A DNA stretch of 15,108 bases from Triparma columacea (GCA_030267965.1 BRYA01000540.1:35785-50892); one strand, 5' to 3'; positions 1 to 9,638 are shown, counted from the stretch's first letter. Numbers and translations are program-made. Notes: generated by a model not told the origin, from the sequence alone.

Positions 1-67
1 CGTATTTCATGGCGCTCTTTCGAGCGAGCTCGGCGTCCATTCCGTAACCTCCTCCTCGCGTGCTCAT
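1..67 (-). CDS. N-terminus of a probable calponin/transgelin-like (CH-domain) protein, partial
   Basis: The minus strand has an ATG at 67-65 followed by 22 open codons running off the left edge. The peptide begins MSTRGGGYGMDAELARKSAM and ends KY. An R-x(n)-YGM/L-D-x-E-L/V-x-x-K...KY pattern resembles the short leader before the calponin-homology domain of transgelin/calponin proteins, which bind or bundle actin. The leader is usually followed by a D-P motif and the CH domain, which would lie outside the window. The sense-strand sequence just upstream is pyrimidine-rich and G-poor, as in the other gene leaders here. The start is the first ATG after in-frame stops. Only 22 residues are visible, so the family call is tentative; the reading frame itself is more secure. 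Confidence 0.5.
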   Translation of the reverse strand, partial: MSTRGGGYGMDAELARKSAMKY

Positions 68-1017
68 GCTGTATGTATATGTAGGGTTAACAGACGAAGA
101 TTTTGCAGAAAAAGATTGGATTGAAGGGAATGGAAGAGAAAGGAATTGATGGCGCGCGCGACTTTTTTATGCTGTTGATGGGAGCATTGCTTTCTAGGCA
201 TCTTCGGTGTGATTATCTGGACTTCCGTGTACAGTGCGGCGGCTATACATAAGAGCATCACACCTTAAAGCAGCTTCAACGACATCGATGATCGCCATTA
301 GGGGACACCCCGTTCTCCAGTACTCAGGATCCGCAATGGAAGAATTTTCATCTCGTAACTCTTCTTCACAGGCGTAAATTTGAGAGTCTAGCAAAAAGGA
401 TGGAATTTATTTGGGGGGGCATTTTCTGAGAGAAGTATCTCCAACAAACCAACAAGACGTCTCAACTCAATCAGGCACCTCAATCAAGATTCCTATCGGC
501 AATACCTCAACACTGTTACCTTAAAAACTCGTAACAGTTTGATTATGACGAGTTTCAACACTTCCACAAAAACATCGAGTGGGATGGGGGATAGGAATCA
601 TGATATATCAACTAATATACTAACATCAAACAATTTAACAGACGTTTCAGGGTTGAGTGGGGAGGGAGGTGGGATGAGAAATACGGAAGACGTGGGAGGA
701 GTGGAGGAAGGTGCGTGGAGGGATGGGGGGAGAGATGGGATTGGGTTAAAATGATGTGCTGGTTTGAGGTTTGATGGTGTTGATACCACGCATAGGATTA
801 TACGTTTACGATACTTGACGTTCATGGTTGAAACACACGCAATGATGGAATGGAAGCACTGGAAAGTGACTGCCAAACTACCAGGCTGCTGAGGAGGAGA
901 GGAACACTTTTCAATACTCCAAAACACTTTGACGATACGAAATAAGTTGTCGCTAACACACACATTGCCCATCTCTCATCTCAATCCCTAGGCAAGACCC
1001 AGATTGCTGGTTCAACA
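68..1017. other. Divergent intergenic region, no supported gene
   Basis: These 950 bases separate the minus-strand gene at the left edge from the plus-strand zinc-finger gene, so they should hold both upstream regions. Short open frames occur at 194-394 (-), 539-754 (+) and 598-972 (-), but none shows a recognisable domain. The 539-754 and 598-972 frames overlap on opposite strands in G-rich sequence. A G-rich block lies at about 655-745. I see no convincing TATA box, RNA gene or ordered repeat. An unrecognised exon near 194-394 cannot be excluded. Confidence 0.6.
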
Positions 1018-2865
1018 ATGAATTCGAATATCGTCAGTGTTTCCTCTGGGAGGAGAATGAGTGGAACTAGAATGGGTCGAACTCCATTATGTGAAATCAT
1101 TGAGAAGAACAGACCCAGCTCCGTTCGCTCCGTTGAGAGTATTGAGGGTATGTCTCCTCGTTTCGACGATGGTGCTGGTACAGCACAAGCCTCCTCTAAG
1201 TCCTCTAAGTCTTCAAGTGGTCCGCTGAAGGGGATTAGGGATATAAACCGTAGGAGAAAGGAGGGAGATACTTCAACCACGACTACCTCAACGTCAACAA
1301 TAACAACGACAACCGGCCCTCCTTTTCCATCTACAATATCCCCCCTCCCTCCTTCCAATCCATCGTTATCTTCTCCGTCCCCCCATCATCCCCCTCCTAC
1401 CTCAACTCGCACCCTTCAATGTCCCCTCTGTCCCTTCACCACCCTATTCCCAAACTCCTACACCCGTCATACCCGTGAAATGCACTTACCCCCCTCATGG
1501 TATCCTTGTACCCTCTGCTCCTACAAAGCGAAACGACTATCTTCTTTAAAGGAACATATTAAATACGTACACAAACCACCGGATGAAGTTGAATGGTATA
1601 ATTGTGGGAGGGAGGGGTGCGGGTTTAGAGCGAAGACTAAAAGCAGCCTTAAAACACACACCAGAACCGTACACGAGAGTTTAGAGGAGGGTGACTTTAG
1701 CGGGAAGAAGGGAAGGGGTGGGAAGAAGAGAGAAAATAAGGGAAAGGAAGGTACTACGAGGAAAAGTATTGGGAGGGAATATAAATGCCAAGTACCTGGG
1801 TGCGGGTACGCGGCGGGGAAGAAAGGTAACCTATCCGCACATATATTAGCGAAACATACACAGGTTGGGGTTTGGTGGTTATGTAGATATTGCGGTGATA
1901 TGAATTCAAGCGGAGGTGGGAAAAGAGGGATGGGAGGGTATAGGAGTAGAAGGAGAAGAGATAGAGATGGACATGAAGGGAAGTGTAAGTTTAAGGAAAG
2001 TAGGGGGAAAAGGATTGAAGGAGATGGGAGGGTTGTTGTAGAGGGAATTGGGGGGGGGGGGGGGAAGGAAAAGGAGAAGGAAATTGAGGGGGGGGGAAAG
2101 GAGAAGGTGGTGGAAGAGGAAGATAGCGAGGAGGACGAGGATTATGAGGAGGACGAGGGAGAGGATGATAGTGATGATGAAGAGGATGGTGTTTTTGAAG
2201 AAAAGGAAAACTCGGACGAAAACGGGGATCACGAGGAGGTGGACGTGAGAAAAAAGGATGGTATTTTTGGAGGACTCTCAGGATCTGACTGGGACTCGGA
2301 ATCGGAATCGGAATCTGAGCAGGCAGTGACTGAGGGTGCAGCTGGTACGTCAACAAGTTCTTCGGGGGTATCGATACCTAAACGTGTCATGAAGACGAGC
2401 GTATTTAGCTTTATGAGGGCGGCAAGGGTCGCGAGTATACGGAAGGGAATCGATGAGGTAGAGAAGGAGGGTGAGGAGGATGATAGCGAGGAGGATGAGG
2501 ATTATGAGGAGGAGGACGTAGGAGATGAGGATAGTGATAGTGACGAGGATGGGGTTTTTGAAGAGAAGGGGGACGAGGACGAGGACGAGGACGCTGAGGG
2601 GTTTTCCGAGGATTCGGATGTGGAAGTTTCAGAGGGAAGCTCTGTTTCGGTCGAGGGTTCTTCGGGATTGGGTGTCGGATCAATAGGAGATGTTACCTCT
2701 ACTTCGGACGTGACGTCGAGATCAACAGGAAGGAGGACGACGCTAGGATTCATTGATAACGCAAGGGTTATTGGGAAAAGGAAACAGGAGGAGGAGAATA
2801 GGGGGAAACCTACTTTCGGATTCATGAAACAAGCAAGAAGAGGGGGGGAAGGTGGGGACAAGTAG
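1018..2865 (+). CDS. C2H2 zinc-finger protein with long acidic C-terminal tail (615 aa)
   Basis: Probable nuclear nucleic-acid-binding protein. Four C2H2 fingers are visible: C135/C138/H151/H156, C164/C167/H180/H185, C196/C201/H214/H219 and C257/C262/H275/H280. A degenerate C2HC-like set follows (C289, C292, H319, C323) with an unusually long loop. Fingers 1-3 are nearly contiguous, and a basic Lys/Gly/Arg linker of about 35 residues precedes finger 4. Residues 1-134 are low complexity (Ser/Thr/Pro). After residue 340 the protein is dominated by Glu/Asp blocks, which occur twice about 120 residues apart. Three copies of a short motif, roughly [VT]-[FL]-[SG]-F-[MI]-x-x-A-R, lie near residues 462, 575 and 599. 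The ATG at 1018 is the first in frame; a second Met is at residue 14. No intron is needed. The target is unknown. A transcription or chromatin regulator is plausible, but only the fingers are certain. Confidence 0.85.
   Translation: MNSNIVSVSSGRRMSGTRMGRTPLCEIIEKNRPSSVRSVESIEGMSPRFDDGAGTAQASSKSSKSSSGPLKGIRDINRRRKEGDTSTTTTSTSTITTTTGPPFPSTISPLPPSNPSLSSPSPHHPPPTSTRTLQCPLCPFTTLFPNSYTRHTREMHLPPSWYPCTLCSYKAKRLSSLKEHIKYVHKPPDEVEWYNCGREGCGFRAKTKSSLKTHTRTVHESLEEGDFSGKKGRGGKKRENKGKEGTTRKSIGREYKCQVPGCGYAAGKKGNLSAHILAKHTQVGVWWLCRYCGDMNSSGGGKRGMGGYRSRRRRDRDGHEGKCKFKESRGKRIEGDGRVVVEGIGGGGGKEKEKEIEGGGKEKVVEEEDSEEDEDYEEDEGEDDSDDEEDGVFEEKENSDENGDHEEVDVRKKDGIFGGLSGSDWDSESESESEQAVTEGAAGTSTSSSGVSIPKRVMKTSVFSFMRAARVASIRKGIDEVEKEGEEDDSEEDEDYEEEDVGDEDSDSDEDGVFEEKGDEDEDEDAEGFSEDSDVEVSEGSSVSVEGSSGLGVGSIGDVTSTSDVTSRSTGRRTTLGFIDNARVIGKRKQEEENRGKPTFGFMKQARRGGEGGDK
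2050..2064 (+). repeat. 15-G homopolymer inside the zinc-finger reading frame
   Basis: An unbroken run of 15 G encodes five glycines (frame GGG x5) between the fingers and the acidic tail. The frame stays open for about 265 codons afterwards, so the run length shown is consistent with the coding frame. A one-base slip would truncate the acidic tail. Confidence 0.9.
2116..2580 (+). repeat. Duplicated acidic block in the zinc-finger gene
   Basis: Two related acidic segments begin near D369 (base 2122) and D489 (base 2482), 360 bases apart. Both start D-S-E-E-D-E-D-Y-E-E and end D-G-V-F-E-E-K. The spacing is a multiple of three, so the frame is kept. This looks like an old internal duplication, diverged by short Glu/Asp codon gains and losses. 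Confidence 0.75.
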
Positions 2866-3250
2866 GGGGGGGGGGGAGGGGGGGGGAGATGTTACCTCTA
2901 CTTCGGACGTGTCGTTAAGATCAACAGGAAGGAGGACGACGCTTGGATTCATTGATAATGCAAGGGTTATTGGGAAAAGGAAACAGGAGGAGGAGAATAG
3001 GGGGAAACCTACTTTCGGTTTCATGAAACAAGCAAGAAGAGGGGGGGAAGGTGGGGACAAGTAGGGGGGTGGGGGGTGAAAGGAGAGAATCATCGGGAAA
3101 GAGGATGAAGCTAGGACTTCATTGATGTTAGCAAGGGTTAGTGGGAAAAGGAAACAGGAGGAGGAGAATAGGGGGAAACCTACTTTTGGTTTCATGAAAC
3201 AAGCAAGAAGAGGAGGGGACAAGTAGGGGGGGGGGGGGAGGGGGGGGAGA
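2689..3250 (+). repeat. Tandem duplication of the zinc-finger gene's 3' end (about three copies)
   Basis: Copy 1 (2689-2887) holds the last coding segment, the TAG stop and a G-tract. Copy 2 starts at 2888, exactly 199 bases later, and is nearly identical, including the TAG at 3062-3064. Matching landmarks confirm the 199 offset: 2742 with 2941, and 2801 with 3000. Copy 3 (about 3100-3250) is shorter and degraded at its 5' end, with landmarks at 3110 and 3171; it also ends in a stop-like TAG and a G-tract. Because 199 is not a multiple of three, copies 2 and 3 lie in other frames past the stop and are most likely 3' UTR or intergenic sequence. Confidence 0.92.
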
Positions 3251-3381
3251 GGGTTAATGTAGTGGGATTTAACATTTTGTTGTTGTACGTGACTAGAGTG
3301 TCCTTGATCAAAAATAAGAATAAACAGGCCACCGAAAAGGGGCAATATAATTTTAAAAAGCACAAGGGCGAAACAGGTAGT

Positions 3382-4665
<1,284 letters not shown>

Positions 4666-5520
4666 TTACCCCTTGATAATCCCCTCCATCTCCTCCACCC
4701 TAATCTTCGCAATATCAATAACATCATCAATCCCATAATCCCACCTCCCCCCGATCCCCGTGTTTATTTCCAGTACTTCCCCCATCCCGTTCATTGCTAT
4801 GGTGACTTTACCCATGCCTTTAGCTTCACCTGTACCGGAGGGACCTGGGTTGGAGTATGAAGCTAGATTCTCCTCGCTTAAGTTAGGGGTTATTAACTTA
4901 ACTACCTTCTTCTTCTCCTCTTCCATATCATCCCCACCCCTACCATAACCATCGTCAATCTCAATACAAGCAACAGTAACAACATACGGTACCCCTCCAC
5001 CCTTAACCTCCAAACCCGATGCTTTTAAAGCGGAGGATATGGATAACATGGATGCGTCTATTACGGAACCGTCGTCTTGGAGTAGTAGCACTGATATTGA
5101 CAGGGATTTAGAGGGGGGGAGAGAGCAGATTTGGAGAAGGTTTATGTAACGGGATAGGAGGGACTCTATTTCAGCGTAACGGGTATTGTGGTGCTTGCAT
5201 TGTTGGGGTGTAAGTGGGGTTGGTAACGTGAAGGATGGACGAGCGGTTAGGTTTAAGGTTACTCTTTGTGAGGATGGGGGTGGGGGGGAGGGGATTAATG
5301 TTATTGTACTTAAGACGATCGTGTGACCGAGATTGCAGGTTGAAGAGGAGAGGGAAGGGGGGGAGAGGAGAATTGAAGGCTTTAAGGTCGTGGGAGGGGA
5401 GGACGTGAAAGAGAGACCTGATGTACGGGTGTTTGAGATTAGGAAATGGTTTTGGTATTCTGAAGGGGATATCGTCTCGGCGAGCGTAGGAGGAAGAGAA
5501 GATGAGGAGATTGAAGACAT
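4666..5520 (-). CDS. RRP43: Exosome core subunit, RNase PH fold, RRP43 (EXOSC8)-like
   Basis: The 284-aa product is close to the usual length of RRP43 (human about 276). It would sit in the six-membered RNase PH ring of the RNA exosome, which degrades and trims RNA in nucleus and cytoplasm. The N-terminus has P-S-E-Y-x3-F-L-x4-R (residues 19-32), matching the start of RRP43 proteins. Further family marks are L-G-H-T-I-V-L (64-70), the LNLTARPSF strand (89-97) and LLLQDDGSVIDASMLSISSA (145-164), which corresponds to the conserved D-G-x-x-x-D-A core. The C-terminus carries the expected strand-helix pair (GKVTIAM..GEVLEI, then DDVIDIAKIRVEEM). The R-x-D-G-R signature of active RNase PH proteins is degenerate (R-T-S-G-L), consistent with eukaryotic ring subunits being inactive. 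It is intronless. RRP42 or RRP45 are alternatives, less likely on the N-terminal motif. Confidence 0.72.
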   Translation of the reverse strand: MSSISSSSLPPTLAETISPSEYQNHFLISNTRTSGLSFTSSPPTTLKPSILLSPPSLSSSTCNLGHTIVLSTITLIPSPPPPSSQRVTLNLTARPSFTLPTPLTPQQCKHHNTRYAEIESLLSRYINLLQICSLPPSKSLSISVLLLQDDGSVIDASMLSISSALKASGLEVKGGGVPYVVTVACIEIDDGYGRGGDDMEEEKKKVVKLITPNLSEENLASYSNPGPSGTGEAKGMGKVTIAMNGMGEVLEINTGIGGRWDYGIDDVIDIAKIRVEEMEGIIKG

Positions 5521-6023
5521 TGGGAGGGATGGTCGAGGTAAGGAGGGTGATGAAAAGGGGTAAGGAGGGAGGTAGGGGGGTAGTGGCTGTGATTTATGAA
5601 GTGTATGGGGTATGATTAGGGTACAAAGTGTATAGGGAGTTCCCTAGTATCGTCGAAAATATGATTTGGAGGGCAGAGGAACAAGTGTGAAAATGGCCTG
5701 GAAAATGGAGTGTTTTTTTGGGGATTTTGTGCACAATCATTTTTAGTTTTTACTTCCCTCGTTTTCAACGTTCTTTTTCGTGCGCACGTGGTCCTAATCT
5801 CTAGCTTAATTACAAAAAATCGTTTGTGTTGAAAAACCTTCGTTGAATATCCTCTTCTCTTTCATGTCCCACTCTCTTGTCCTTCTCCTTTCTTTCCGCT
5901 TTAATGAAAGTGTATATGTCTGTATAAGGATAAGTATTTTCGTGTTCAAACATGATTCCATGTACCCTTCCTCTCTTTCGTTTTCCTTTTCCCCCTTCCC
6001 ATTTATCCCCCCCCCTAAATTGT
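5521..6023. other. Spacer upstream of the exosome gene, no supported gene
   Basis: It separates the start of the exosome gene from the end of the HMG/histone-fold gene, both on the minus strand, so it should hold one promoter and one 3' UTR. The sense strand next to the exosome start (5521-5580 reversed) is C-rich and G-poor. Frames at 5806-6166 (-) overlap the last exon of the HMG gene in the wrong frame and are shadows. AT-rich sequence around 5705-5820 may hold transcript ends. Nothing else was recognised. Confidence 0.55.
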
Positions 6024-7330
6024 TCAATTTCCGAAGTATTCCCCAATCCCTCCACCAATTTGTCCAATTTTCTTAACCCTTTGTTCCGCTTTCTCCTTCT
6101 CAACCCTATCCTTCTCCTCCTTCGCATCCTTCTCAATTTTGGTAACCTGTTGTTTGATATCCTCATTCAAGAACCTCATCATTTCCCTGCGAGTATTTGC
6201 GATTTATGATTTTAGATTTCCATGTTAATAACACACGTTTCTCAACCATATCTCCATTCTTCACATCTCCAAATGATTCTCACTCTTCCTCAAGATTTCC
6301 CCCCCTCCTTAAAAGTCTCACCTCGTCCCCGTCGCATCAAGTACATCCCTCGGCATGAGTTTCCTTCTATTTTGAATCGTGCTAATACTAAAGCTACTTT
6401 CCCCCCCATACTTCGTGAACAACTCCGTCGCGTACGTCAGCAAAGACAGCGCTTCCTTGGTTATAGACTTACAGTCTGGGTCTAACTTAACGAGTTTACG
6501 GATCTTCGTTATGGGGATGGTTAAATCTAACGGACTTGTGGAAGAGCCGCGTTTACCGAGGACGGAGGAGGTGGGGGGGAGGAACTGACCGTACTTTGAG
6601 AGCCATTGAGTGTAAGCTTCCTGAGGATTTATGAAGGGGGGAGGAGAGGTGGGGGGGGAGGAGGGTATTGTTTACACGACGGTGAGGTTATTTTCTCAAA
6701 GGGTACTTTTTGAGGGGGCGAAGCTTTTATCTATATATACTCACCTTCTCAGCGGAGGCAATCGTCTCGTATTCTACCTTGTCTTCCGCGGTCAGGGCAG
6801 ACCACTTGGAGGCTGTGTTGTGTGTGTGTGTGTGTTGTGGGGGGGGAGGGGGGGGGAAAAGGGGAGGATGAGTAATTTTGTTTCTACCGACGATGTGATG
6901 GTTCACGCGCTTGTTGTTGTTGAGGTTGAGGGTGTTCCATTACAAATGTCATGTCCTTTCCCTCTTCCCTCCCTCTTTGCTTACCTATAAGTTTAGCGAC
7001 ATCCCCGACCCCGTATTTCTTCTCCGTCCCACCTGCGGCTTGTAGCTCCGCCTTACACTCATCCCTCTTCTTGTCTGCGAATATGAAGTACGCGGTACGT
7101 TTCTTAGGCTTTGGTGGTACGACAATATTGGAGGAGGTTGGAGAGGGGGGAGGGACTGAGGTAGAGGTTGTTAGTGTTGTTGTAGGAGGTTGAGGTTGGA
7201 TGGATGAAGAGGATGGGGAGGGGGGGATAGGTGCAGGTTGTGAGGAGAATGTTGTCATTTCAGCTGATGATGAGGGCTCAGAATTGGCCTCAGGAGGAGG
7301 GGGGTTGACGATTTGAGGTTGGTCTGACAT
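6024..7330 (-). CDS. HMG-box plus CHRAC1/POLE4-type histone-fold protein (291 aa, four exons)
   Basis: Exons on the minus strand: 7330-6985, 6812-6745, 6620-6322, 6186-6024; introns of 172, 124 and 135 bp all begin GT and end AG. Frame continuity is exact across each junction (876 nt). Residues 1-72 are a Ser/Pro/Thr/Gln-rich leader. Residues 73-149 form an HMG box: PPKPKKRTAYFIFADKKRDE, then VAKLI-A-SKW-S-AL-TAEDK-V-E-Y, with the two parts joined only by splicing. Residues about 167-250 form an H2A-like histone fold: LTIPITKIRKLVKLDPDCKS, EAL...A-T-ELF, RRKLMPRDVLDA, then MMRFLNEDI. A charged Lys/Glu helix (about 254-277) ends the protein. HMG boxes bend DNA; CHRAC1/POLE4/NF-YC folds pair with an H2B-like partner (POLE3/NF-YB type). 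It therefore probably acts in the nucleus in chromatin remodelling or replication. NF-YC is a less likely alternative because the tail resembles CHRAC1. Confidence 0.88.
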
Positions 7331-7910
7331 TTTTGAGGTTGTTTTGGAGGATATTACGGATATTATGGGTGTTGTTAGTTGTTGTTGATGGTATTGTTGA
7401 TGTTGTATTGGTATTGGGTTGATATGATGTTGATTGTTGGGGGTTTTTGATGTTTTTTGTTTGGGGAGGAACTTGGGGGAATTCGGAGGGAAGGGGGGAA
7501 AGGCCTTCCAGACATTGTATTTGTTTGGGTTTACCCTCCTTATTCACCACTTCACGTAAACAAAATATAGATCCCAGTCGGAGTAATCGTAGGGACGAGT
7601 ATCCTGAAGAAGGCGCGACGTGGCGGACGCGAATCAACAAAAGAGTGCTGGAAAACCTGTGAATTGGTCACCAAACAGTGTAGTCAATCGTTCTAAATAC
7701 GAAGCCTTGGTTAGGACAACAATAGTACAAGCGTGATGACCCGTCATAGTCGGATAAATGTGATTAGAATGAAGTTTGTTGACGATTTAGTTTCCTGACT
7801 GCCCTTTCCCTCCCTTTCTCACCGAGTCAAAAGGTTGCTCGACTCTGATCTTTTTTCGAGTGGACTTATTTAATTCCCAAATACAACATAAATACGAATT
7901 TGAGACAAAA
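7331..7910. promoter_or_regulatory. Divergent upstream region shared by the HMG/histone-fold and CW genes
   Basis: The 580 bases lie between two divergent starts and must contain both upstream regions. Bases 7358-7471 contain no C on the plus strand, so the presumed leader of the minus-strand HMG gene has a 114-nt run without G, rich in CAA-type repeats. The CW gene side (about 7800-7910) is pyrimidine-rich, then AT-rich next to the ATG. Open frames at 7290-7640 (-) and 7447-7662 (+) overlap each other and have no recognisable domain. No specific promoter element could be assigned. Confidence 0.55.
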
Positions 7911-9533
7911 ATGGAGACAGCCGAGGAAAACTGGTACGAAAGAGACTACCTTATACTAGGCACACACACACACACACACACATACATACACATACACACG
8001 AGAATGAGAAAAGAGACTCGCACTCCTTAACCTCCTTCTCACCCCCTCCCTCCTCCCTTCCCTTCCCCCTCCCACCCTTAAGGATTGGTTGCGATCTCTG
8101 CAACAAGTGGCGTATAATCCCTGAGGACTGTGTTGCCCTAAACGACCAGGGGAAGAAACTCACGGGGGACGAGGACTGGCACTGCGAACTCGGGGTAGGG
8201 ATGATGTGTAGGGGGTACAGGTAAGAGAAGGAGAGAGTGTGTGTGGGGGGGGGAGAGAGAGAGTGTGTGTGTGAGAGAGAGAGAGTGGATGAGGGAGAGA
8301 GTGAGAGAGGGCTTCTCCAAGCACACACACACAAACTCAACCCCCCTCCTAACGTCCCTCCCCTCCTTACATCCACCCCCTCCCCCTCCCGCTACCATAC
8401 CCTTGTCCCCCCCCCTAGTGAAATGGTAACCCGTGCGAACTGGCTCTGCCCTGATCTCGAGGGTGCCCCCCTCCGTGTCGTCGAGGTTGACCCAGAGTGG
8501 CAGAACGCGCAAAGACTCAAAGAGGGACTACCAGCCATGGGTGAGTTACTGTGAACGACTGAACACCCTTTAACGAGAAGGAAGGGGGTGGGGAATATTA
8601 TGATGAGGGATAATTGGAGGGTTCGAACAATTCGATGCTCTTCTAACACACTACAACGTAATTCCTCTTCACTTACGTCTAACTTCCCACTCCTATACAG
8701 ATCACAACGTTGCCTCCATCGCCCCTCCCCAATCAGTCACCTTGCCCCCACCCTCAGCCCCATCCTACACATCTTTGCCTCCACCTTCAGCCCCATCCTA
8801 CACCCAAGGTCAAGGTACGTTTACGCTCCCACCGCCAACTTACAACGAGAGCGCCCAAGCTGGGGTTAAGGAGGCAGACAACGACGACCCACTTGGGCTG
8901 GATAAAATGGACGATGCTGGACCTCTACTTGAGCTTGCTAATTCAGCAGTTGTCGCGAAAGCACCGGACGCTACTACCTCTACAAACGATACCAACCTAC
9001 AGACAACGGAAACGTCAGTTGAAAACAGCGGTTCGAAGAGTAAGGAGGATGGTAACGGCATGGTTCTACAAACAAACCAACAACCACCACCTGTAGTCGC
9101 ACCACCACCGGCTGTCGCTCCACCGCCACCGGCTTTCGAGGAAGTTAAACCACAACTATCAATCAGGATGAAAGTTCAACATACCGCTACGGGGGAACTC
9201 GCAAAAGACGACTCAGATTTTGAAGTTTCCGGTGACGACGAGGAGGACGAAGAGGGTTACGAGGCTTTTGAAGGAGCTATGAAAGACTCTAAAAGGAAAG
9301 GTTCAGGACTTGTTAACGACCTTTGGGATGACGATCTAACGTCTGGTGATTACCTTGATGATGATGATGAAGAGGTTAAAAGGGCGAAGAAAAAAAAGAA
9401 AGTTAATAAGGGGGGGCCGAAAAATGTTATCAACATCAGCAAGAAGGATATACAAGAATCACAAGAAAAGGAGGGGAGTAAACAAGATAAGGGGAGGAAC
9501 GCTCTGTTCAAGAAACTAGGAGGGTGGAACTAA
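7911..9533 (+). CDS. CW-type zinc-finger protein (371 aa, four exons)
   Basis: Exons: 7911-7933, 8083-8220, 8419-8540, 8701-9533; introns of 149, 198 and 160 bp are GT-AG and the frame is exact (1116 nt). Exon 1 has only eight codons and its split last codon supplies the first Trp of the domain. The CW finger spans about residues 8-52: W8, C11, C14, W17-R18, P21, W40, C42, C50. CW domains usually read histone H3 lysine-4 methylation through their Trp cage, so a nuclear chromatin-binding role is likely. Then come a second W-L-C segment (exon 3), a Pro-rich tandem repeat (109-129), more Pro-rich sequence, an acidic stretch (264-282), a basic run of lysines (323-328) and a Gly/Lys-rich end (FKKLGGWN). 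The basic run could be a nuclear localisation signal. Intron 3 has a CTAAC branch-point-like sequence about 20 bases before its AG. Beyond the CW finger the protein is not recognised. Confidence 0.87.
7961..7999 (+). repeat. CA microsatellite in intron 1 of the CW gene
   Basis: About ten CA units followed by CATA/CACA variants, 27 bases downstream of the intron's 5' splice site. Confidence 0.95.
8230..8310 (+). repeat. GT/GA-rich simple repeat in intron 2 of the CW gene
   Basis: Alternating GT and GA dinucleotide runs with a short G tract, followed by C-rich sequence up to the acceptor at 8417-8418. It gives long spurious open frames on both strands. Confidence 0.9.
8742..8804 (+). repeat. 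Coding tandem repeat, 33 bp x about 2, in the CW gene
   Basis: Two adjacent units (8742-8774 and 8775-8804) each encode L-P-P-P-S-A-P-S-Y-T, with a Ser spacer. They differ by only a few bases, so the duplication is fairly recent. A third, diverged L-P-P-P-T-Y follows at residues 137-142. Confidence 0.85.
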
Positions 9534-9638
9534 AGTATAAGTTAAGGGGAAGGGGGGAAAGGAGAGGGGGGAAGGAGGGATTGGTTGTTATTGGGGGGGG
9601 ATAAATATTTAGGGGACGAACAAGGGACATTAAACGGT

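Noticed and set aside
194..394. 66-aa minus-strand frame with balanced composition
   Set aside because: No family recognised, no splice link that I can support to the left-edge gene, and length compatible with chance.
539..972. Overlapping frames 539-754 (+) and 598-972 (-)
   Set aside because: Opposite-strand overlap in a G-rich stretch, low-complexity peptides, no domain.
2852..3064. 70-aa plus-strand frame encoding a second copy of the zinc-finger C-terminus
   Set aside because: It is out of frame with the main ORF, begins in poly-G, and is best explained as a downstream duplicate. It is reported as a repeat, not a gene.
2743..3363. 206-aa minus-strand open frame across the duplicated 3' end of the zinc-finger gene
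   Set aside because: It is the antisense of the three tandem copies; the peptide simply repeats with the 199-bp unit, is Pro/Ser/Phe-rich from G-tracts, and has no domain.
7290..7640. 116-aa minus-strand frame overlapping the HMG gene start
   Set aside because: Different frame from the HMG gene, Asn/Thr-rich from the CAA-like leader, no domain; at most an upstream ORF.
8585..8640. GGTTCGAA sequence resembling a tRNA T-arm
   Set aside because: It lies within intron 3 of the CW gene; no matching acceptor or anticodon arms could be found around it.
8815..8825. CAAG/GTACGT donor-like site inside exon 4 of the CW gene
   Set aside because: The frame reads through it without interruption to the stop at 9533; use as a real donor would remove the open tail, so alternative splicing is only a remote possibility.
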